Source: Prunus persica
Lineage: Eukaryota > Streptophyta > Magnoliopsida > Rosales > Rosaceae
NCBI RefSeq assembly: GCF_000346465.2
Contig: NC_034014.1
Span: 10,290,505 to 10,354,504, forward strand
Direction: 5' to 3'
Length of the DNA stretch: 64,000 nt
Numbering within the stretch: the stretch's first letter is position 1; each line of letters opens with the position of its first letter. Positions 57,691-64,000 of the stretch are shown here, one piece after another. The position numbers and the translations under genes are program-made. The notes beneath the pieces were generated by a model that was not told the origin of the DNA, ran no database searches, and saw nothing but the letters and a program-made list of their open reading frames with translations.

Positions 57691-59164
57691 CTATTGGATC
57701 ATATGTTTTCTTGGCTGAAATATAAGACTGGAACAATATGTCGACAAGAACATATCGGACAAGAGTGGATATTGCAAAAAAAGGAACAAGACCACTGGAA
57801 CAAATGCAAATATAAATATAAAATCCGAGACGAAACCTAATCCGTAGTGACAAGATAAATAGAAGGCTGTGCTGAAGGCTATCATCATGGATGTCATGGA
57901 GATGAAGAGTGATGCGAGTCCTACCATTAACTTCAACGGTAAGGATTTGAGAAAATCGTTTTCTGCATACCGCGAGGTGAGGATGTACAAGAACATCAGC
58001 ATGGAAGTTGAAGAGGAAAAGAGGGCTACTCCATCTGATATTGCAAAGATTAGAAATGCTGTCTCTTTTACGAAATTTGGTGCTCCTGTTTTATCAGCTA
58101 TACCGCCTGGTATGCTAAATGCAGCTGAAAACACGACAGTGGCAATAATGGTTGCGACAAGCATGCACGAATTTGCAGTGTTCTTCATCCATGATTCTCC
58201 CTTACGCAATAACTCCTTATGTTCACTGGTGAATAATTCTCTCGGTGTTTTGCCATTCTTATTTTTCATCTCTGTAGAGAGAGGTTGCACAATCTTTTTA
58301 ACTTCCTGCATATGGAAATATTAATGCATATAAATGCGTATTTATTAAAACTATGCACTAAATTATGAACCCTTGTAATTTGAGTCACACCATATGTGTT
58401 ACGATCTCATAAAACGCACCTCATATGTAAGGCTCAAACATTGGCAACATTATAAGTATCTTAAAAAGAAAAAATACAACAATGGTAAAGATTGCAAGGA
58501 TAGAAGCAGAAGTACCTCAAACCATACTAACTCTCGCTGCATTTGAAGAGCTGCTCCTGACACAAGATTGAGTTGATTTTGAGGTGCTAATTTTGCAGCC
58601 AGATGTAATATGTTGTTATCCTCATCATCACTCATTGCCGTTATGAAGTCCTTGAAAAAGCCTATCTCATGCACTAGATTGAAGATACTTGCATGACGAT
58701 GCAAAACTGCGACATGGATTATACTTCGGTTTTTTCCGTCGAGTTCCCAAAATAAATCAGGATAAGCACTTAAAAGTGCAGCCAGGAATTCAAAATTTCC
58801 TAATCTTGTAGCGTCAAATAGTAGTTGTGAAGGATATTTTATCAAGCTCATGACCACTTGGTGGTCAAGTTTTAAGATTTCTTCCCAAAGCTGTTGAACT
58901 AGTTGAAGGGCTTTGGTTTGCTTCGAGTTTCCCTCGTATGCAAACTTCCAAACTGAAAGTACGTACTTACGATGAGAATGTCAGAACAACAAAATCCGAA
59001 GGTCAAGTATATATGCATAATAATCTCAGAAAGTTACAAATAACTTATTAATTCAGGTGTAAAGTTTTATGTTATATACGATCAGGCGCTCCTTCTCTTC
59101 AATAGCAAGGGTCTGGATCCCATTCCGGATGGGGGTTAGAAATAAAAACCCTAAGCAATAGCTT

Positions 59165-59222
<58 letters not shown>

Positions 59223-60921
59223 CTAGCTCTCTGCATTTTACTTAGTAATTTGCACATGACAAAATAATATCACACCAAATAAGTGCTTACTTCCAGTTAA
59301 TTAGTTAATTATTACTACATATATATGTCCATATATTATAATTTTCTATCAATTAACTCACATGAATTGGTGATTCTACTCCACAATCCTGTACTTTGGC
59401 TAGTAAATTCTGAAGGCCTTCGAGCCAAGACATGCAAGGCTGTTTCATTTGACCCATTACGAACCGTAGCTAATGCTGTATAATTTCTTAACATCTCCAT
59501 GGCTAAATCTGCATAATTTACAAAGTAACTTTGAAAATTCAGCCAGTGTGAAGTAATTTATTAATTAATTACTTGTGTGTGCCATTAGTTTTCTCTAGGA
59601 TACAAAGAAAATTATAAAATCAAAAGCATGAAATGTTTCTTATACCTACCATAGAGACCTGTATCGACACAAGTAAAAAACAGCGCATTGCGGTCCCTTT
59701 CGTCAAATATTTCATGAGTTCTAGGGTACAGGTACTCCGCCATTTCAGACTGTCCCAACAAAGCAGCCATATATATTGGTGTCATTCCTTCACCCCCTCG
59801 GATTGTTGGCAAAGATATATTTTTTTTTATCATAATCTCAGCAATTTCTACCGTTCCAGCTGCAGCGGCAAAACTCAATGCAGTATTTTGTTTATTGTCT
59901 TGCAGTGCCAAGTCTTCTGCATCCATCATTTGGACCAGTTCCTTCACAAAGTGAACATGTTTTGCTCCTGCGGCAATGTGAAGGGCAGTTTCCCATCCCT
60001 TTGTTATGCTAGCAGTTAAAAGTTTCTCATCCTTACTGAGAATGCTTTTAGCAGTTTTCCAATCGCCTCTTAGAGCAGCTTTATGGAGGGGCACACATAA
60101 CCCAAGATACTTTTCTCTTGCTTCTCCTGTGTGTAGAATTTAATGTGTAGAATTTAAAGATGAAGATCACAAAGAAGATAACAAAGTCAAAAACTCAAAA
60201 AATCTGTTTGGTAGACCTAGTTTTGAAAACTTCAACTAAACAATAGCTCAAAACACCCAAATACTTGAAAACAGAACAAATCAGTTTTTTTAGATTTTTT
60301 TCTTCTAAAACATGTTTTTGAGTTGCATACCAAACGACTTTTTTAATTTAAATATATGGATTTTAGAGCTTCTTGTTTTTGAAGTTTTTGAGTTCCCTAC
60401 TTGAATAGGATACCAAAAAAATTTATGAATCTTAAAAAATGAATTTGAGAACTCCTTATTTTAAAGAAAAATCAAAATTTGAGTTCTCTACTTGAATACC
60501 AAATGCCACATACTCTAACAAAATTCAAATTTTGAGTTCTCAAATCTCAAGCCTTTACATTTAACAATATATGGTATTATCTTTGTGAAGATGGAGGAAG
60601 TTCAAATTATAAAATACTATTGTAATATTCCTAATAATGGTTGTGGGAGAATTCTCTCCTTACTATGTGTTGTGGGATGTTTTCCTTAATATGGGTCGTG
60701 TAATTTATCATAATTTTTTTAGTAGACTAAGTTTGGTGCTTAAAACATCTTATTTTGATGATTAATCCACAACCTCAAGTTGTCAAGCGCATAGACAAAG
60801 GCTTTTAACTTTATTAACCACAAATACATGATATAGTTGCATTATGGTAACAATAACAATAATGTCATGCAATACACAAAAATCTTATTTATCATAAAAG
60901 AAAGGACTACCAATATTGGTG

Positions 60922-60975
<54 letters not shown>

Positions 60976-61173
60976 TTACGTACCATTATTTTCCTCTAGT
61001 AGATGGAGTGAAGGTGTCTTAGGTTGAGGCAAAGGTATGTGGATCACACAATGTGGTGGAGACTGAATGCCTAGTCCTGTTGTTGGAGCGCCAGCCATTA
61101 ATTGGATTTCAGCTGCTGGTACATGTTGTGCTTGTGGGCTAGACATGCTTACCAAATTAATCTGTGTACCCAT
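57691..61173 (-). CDS. Ankyrin-repeat/PGG-domain membrane protein, copy 3 (intact)
   Basis: Five coding exons: 61173-60984, 60126-59650, 59508-59362, 58952-58516 and 58305-57691. All have GT/AG borders, and phases match at each junction, giving 621 residues. The N-terminus (MGTQINLVSMSSPQAQH) is polar and disordered. Ankyrin-like repeats run from about 75 to 415 (VPLHKAALRGDW, TALHIAAGAKHVHF, TPIYMAALLGQSEMA, TALHVLARRPSEF, LLFDATRLGNFEFL, ILHLAAKLAPQNQ). The PGG domain starts at WMKNTANSCMLVATI and carries FSIPGG (PGG at 483-485). Four hydrophobic segments follow, ending near QYPLLSDMF. Family members (ACD6, ITN1) sit in membranes and act in salicylic-acid, cell-death and stress signalling. 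The exact role here is not known. ATG 61173 is the first in the exon after the 5'UTR intron and matches copy 1. Confidence 0.93.
59161..59219. repeat. (CT)n microsatellite in an intron of copy 3
   Basis: A CT run in the third coding intron. Copy 1 has a much shorter CT run at the matching place (about 2460-2485). Confidence 0.95.
60927..60973. repeat. (GA)n microsatellite next to exon 1 of copy 3
   Basis: GA run beginning about 10 bases beyond the exon 1 donor. It corresponds to 4381-4424 in copy 1. Confidence 0.95.
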
Positions 61174-61313
61174 ATGCTCACCTGTACCTGCAAAAAAATA
61201 AATAAATAATAAAACTTAAATTATTAGGTTGTTATTTTGTATTAGTTTATCTAATCACCAGTGTATTGAGTCGGTTCTCATCTAAGTGATTATATTTTAA
61301 CTAGTAATTTCTT

Positions 61314-61834
61314 GGGTTATTAGTTCTCTTAGGCCTTGAATTTTGACTCGATTCTCATTTTGGTCCCTCAATTTTCAAAATCATTCCCGTGGTCCTTCAA
61401 CTTCCGTTTCATTAGGACAAATGGTTCTGTCGTCAATTTTGTTAACTTTTTCTGTTAAATGCAGGGGCAAAATGGTATTTTTGTATTAAAACCAAAAAAA
61501 TGAATAAAAAAATTATATCTTTAAAATAACAATAAAAGAAAATTAAATAAATAACCAACACAAAAAAAAATTCAAAATCAAAATCAAAACCAAAAAAATG
61601 AATAAAAAATCAAATTGGGATTAAGGGAGAGGAGAGAGTGAGAGAGATTTATTTTTATTTTTAATTTCTTAGTTTTTAATATTTTAATTAATTTAATATA
61701 AAAATACCATTTTGTCTATGGGACCATTTGTCGTAACGAAACTAAAATTAAAAGACCACAGAAACGATTTTGAAAATTGAGGGGCCAAAATACGAATCGG
61801 GTCAAAGTTAAGAAACTAATAGACCTAATAACCC
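61314..61834. mobile_element. Mutator-like MITE in the 5'UTR intron of copy 3
   Basis: The 521-bp insert is absent from copy 1 and is flanked by the 9-bp repeat taatttctt (61305-61313 and 61835-61843). The termini are long inverted repeats: GGGTTATTAGTTCTC... against GGGTTATTAGGTCTA..., with CCCTCAATTTTCAAAATC further in on both sides. A 9-bp TSD with long inverted ends fits a Mutator-like MITE. It has no coding sequence. Confidence 0.88.
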
Positions 61835-62174
61835 TAATTTCTTTTATAATTATTACATAACCGACCCTAATTAACAAAAGATGTGGTCCAGTGAGTGGAT
61901 CCCACATGATTTGTATTGGTGTGCCCAACTTGCATGCTAGACATACAGAAGAGCTTAATTATTCTTGAATTACTTGAATTAAAAAAAGAGTAATTAATAA
62001 AATGAAGTCAAAATATGCTTTTGTTTTCTCCATCCAGTTTAGTCGTTCCTCTGCTTCTTCTATTCGGCTTCCTATTTTGATGATACGTACATGGAGAACT
62101 AAGTTCCACTCATTGTTTACCCATGAATCGCACAAGATTTACACAGGGAGGGACTCGAGGATCAATAAAAACAA

Positions 62175-62525
62175 GGGAGATTCACTATTATACCCAATAT
62201 GGGGGCCAAAATTATAAAAATACCCTATATAAAATGGACTTTAGAAACACACCCAAAGTCCATTTACAACATAACAAAAAAGCTTTTAACTTCTTATAAA
62301 TTACAAAACTGCCATCAATTTCTTAAAACAAGCCCAACCCCAAAATCTCATAAAAATACCCAAAGCACTCAATAGGGCATCAAAGTAATTTAATAATTAA
62401 TATTAAATTCAATAAGGCCAGCTATCATTTTTTGGGTTTTTTTTGGGTTTGTTTATAGGAATTCAATTGTGTAGGGTTTATTTATAATATTAGTGCTAGA
62501 AATGGGTATATCACTAAATATCTCT
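62175..62525. mobile_element. hAT-like MITE in the 5'UTR intron of copy 3
   Basis: The 351-bp insert is absent from copy 1 and is flanked by the 8-bp repeat aaaaacaa (62167-62174 and 62526-62533). The ends are imperfect inverted repeats built around TCACTATTATACCCA and the inverted TGGGTATATCACTAAATA. A related end may exist near 9895-9925 (gagtgatgggtatatctc). Confidence 0.82.
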
Positions 62526-62795
62526 AAAAACAAATACAGATAATGGAAGTGAAAAGGCAAAAGAGCATGAATCATGTCCGTACAAATAATTAATAAAGAA
62601 AATATCCAGACACAAGGAAAACAAAAATCTTGAAGAATATGCATGCAAACTTTCACATTATAGGTCAAAATTTGCCACCAGATCACAAGAATCGATATGA
62701 AATTTGTCAACGGACCATCAAAGAATAAGTGTGGGAGTTTTGAGAGACAGATCAAAAACTAATTAACAGGAGGAATGGATAAGCAGGTTACTTAC

Positions 62796-62924
62796 AAGAC
62801 AGATCAAAAGCTGAGCAGCCGCCAGCACCACCCTTGACACAGAGAGAGAGAGAGAGAGAGAGAGACTACCACTCTTGTCTAGTTAGATATAGCATGGTTG
62901 TGGAAACTTGAAGCTTATATATAG
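62796..62924 (-). promoter_or_regulatory. Promoter TATA box and 5'UTR exon of copy 3
   Basis: A TATATATAA box on the minus strand at 62915-62924 lies about 30 bp before the inferred start near 62885. The non-coding exon contains a GA/CT run (about 62840-62866) and ends at 62796 with donor GTAAGT. The acceptor TGCAG precedes 61187, so the 5'UTR intron is 61188-62795. More than half of that intron is two MITEs. Confidence 0.6.
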
Positions 62925-63129
62925 GAAGGGTTTCGAAAGTCTTGAAGCCAAACAGAACTGCTTCCACTCTCTCTCTCTCTCTCTCTCTAGCTTTGCTTAG
63001 TGGGAAACTTGAAGACATTAATAATGTCTCAACTCTCAACAGGGAGACTTGGTAAAATATATTATATATAGTTAGTGTTTTGTTTTATGTTTTTGCAAAG
63101 GGTAAAAAAATGTCGAAAATATAAAGTTT

Positions 63130-63645
63130 TAAATAAGGGATATGATTTCCCCACTTCCTTTTTCTCCACTTACACTCCCTTTTGATTTTTAATAAATTTT
63201 GTTCATTCTTTTTCCTATTCTACCCTTACTCTACATTAATTTCTTTTTACTTTACTTTTATATTTGTTCTTTTTCTTTATACTTAATTTTTCAACTTGCA
63301 CTTCATTTTTAGTTTTTTTTTTCTTTAATCGAGTAAGAAATTAAGTTTTTTTTCTCCTTTAATACTGAAAATGGAGTATAAGTTAGAAAATTAAATATAA
63401 AGAAAAAAATATAAAAATGAAGTAAAAAAAAATTAATATAGAATAAAAGTAAAATAGGAAAGATAAAGAATAAAATTGATTAAAAAGTATTTAAAATGGA
63501 GTATAAGTTAGAAAATTAAATATAAAGAAAAAAAATATAAAAATGAAGTAAAAAAAATTAATATAGAATAAAAATAAAATAAGAAAGATAAAGAATAAAA
63601 TTGATTAAAAAGTATTTAAAAAGCAAAAGGATAATGTAAATGGAG
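63130..63645. repeat. AT-rich insertion upstream of the copy 3 promoter
   Basis: Relative to copy 1 (aagttacccggggggcgtgg), copy 3 has about 500 extra bases here. The left part (ccccacttcctttttctcc, taataaattttgttcattc) is roughly complementary to the right part (aagaataaaattgattaaa, ggataatgtaaatgga), so the insert can fold back. A 125-bp unit starting aaaatggagtataagttag is present twice in tandem (63368-63617). Confidence 0.6.
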
Positions 63646-64000
63646 CCAATACCCAAGAGGCGTGGAAAAGTAGTGCTCTTGAAATTGAAAGGCTTGATTG
63701 GTTGAGCCAATACAGTGGCATCCGTACTCTCTTTTCAGATGGAAGAAGACGACGCTCATTCACCACCGACTTAATATTTAACAAAGATGAAATGATATTA
63801 TATTGTCGGTGGAGAGGGCAAAGAGTCAAAAGACACTTGACCAAAGCTGCATTATGATTGAAGGGAACCTTGCAGGAAACTTCATCAAAAGATATGTGAA
63901 TTTGGAGCGAAGTTATACATAGGTCCCCTCGCACGTGAAGGCAAAACCCACGGCCTGGACAATGTACAAAAACATAATAATAAATATATAGCAAAAAGGC
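63646..64000. other. Distal flank of duplicated unit 3
   Basis: It matches 6110-6400 upstream of copy 1 (ggcgtggaaaagtagtgctc, gatgaaatgatattatattg, aagacacttgaccaaagctg). No gene is seen. The unit may continue past the window edge. Confidence 0.75.

Overview
This is a stretch of nuclear plant DNA. It has spliced genes with GT/AG introns, (GA)n microsatellites, AT-rich intergenic sequence and stacked plant-type transposons. The host gene family (ankyrin-PGG membrane proteins) and the Tat-type Ty3/gypsy element with a second RNase H point to a eudicot. A woody Rosaceae-like genome is my guess, but I cannot prove it from sequence alone. I see no rRNA, tRNA or CRISPR array and no bacterial content.

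Host genes. There are three related ankyrin-repeat/PGG-domain genes (ACD6/ITN1-like), all on the minus strand: copy 1 (1023-4627 plus a 5'UTR exon near 5720-5825), copy 2 (35660-38120) and copy 3 (57691-61173 plus a 5'UTR exon near 62796-62885). Copy 3 has five coding exons with matching phases and a 621-residue reading frame with no lesions. Copy 1 keeps every exon but has three 1-nt deletions and a 14-nt deletion. Copy 2 lacks the first exon and the start of the second, and carries a 1-nt homopolymer frameshift. Copies 1 and 3 also share their promoters and 3' flanks, so the duplicated unit is about 6-7 kb. Aligning them exposes clean mobile-element insertions with target-site duplications (TSDs) inside the 5'UTR introns.

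Layout. 1-6400: duplicated unit 1. 6400-18544: intergenic sequence filled with MITEs, a large inverted-repeat element and decayed LTR pieces. 18545-35514: a Copia retrotransposon on the minus strand (TSD ttgtt, about 4.9 kb of its own sequence), split inside its integrase by a 12.1-kb Tat-type Ty3/gypsy element on the plus strand (21259-33340, TSD gtcgt). The gypsy element has gag, protease, RT, two RNase H domains and integrase, all broken by TAG codons and 1-nt shifts. It also carries two tandem arrays and a spliced antisense gene. 35660-39070: duplicated unit 2. 39070-41955: repeats. 41956-56836: CACTA (En/Spm-like) territory with two separate transposase/Ulp1-protease genes, a hAT-like insertion and an LTR remnant. 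56837-64000: duplicated unit 3.

The most unusual region is 47638-56836. A CACTA-type element is packed with the short motif ACGACG/CGTCGT. Essentially the same 150-180 bp block of these motifs occurs in at least three different coding-gene introns, and degenerate copies lie in the 5'UTR intron and upstream. The coding exons between them lack the motif. The element also carries a minus-strand, exon-joined fragment of the host 26S proteasome subunit RPN6/PSMD11 (about 55050-55560), apparently a captured gene. Its promoter-side 1.24 kb end occurs twice in direct orientation (47688-48926 and 55602-56836).
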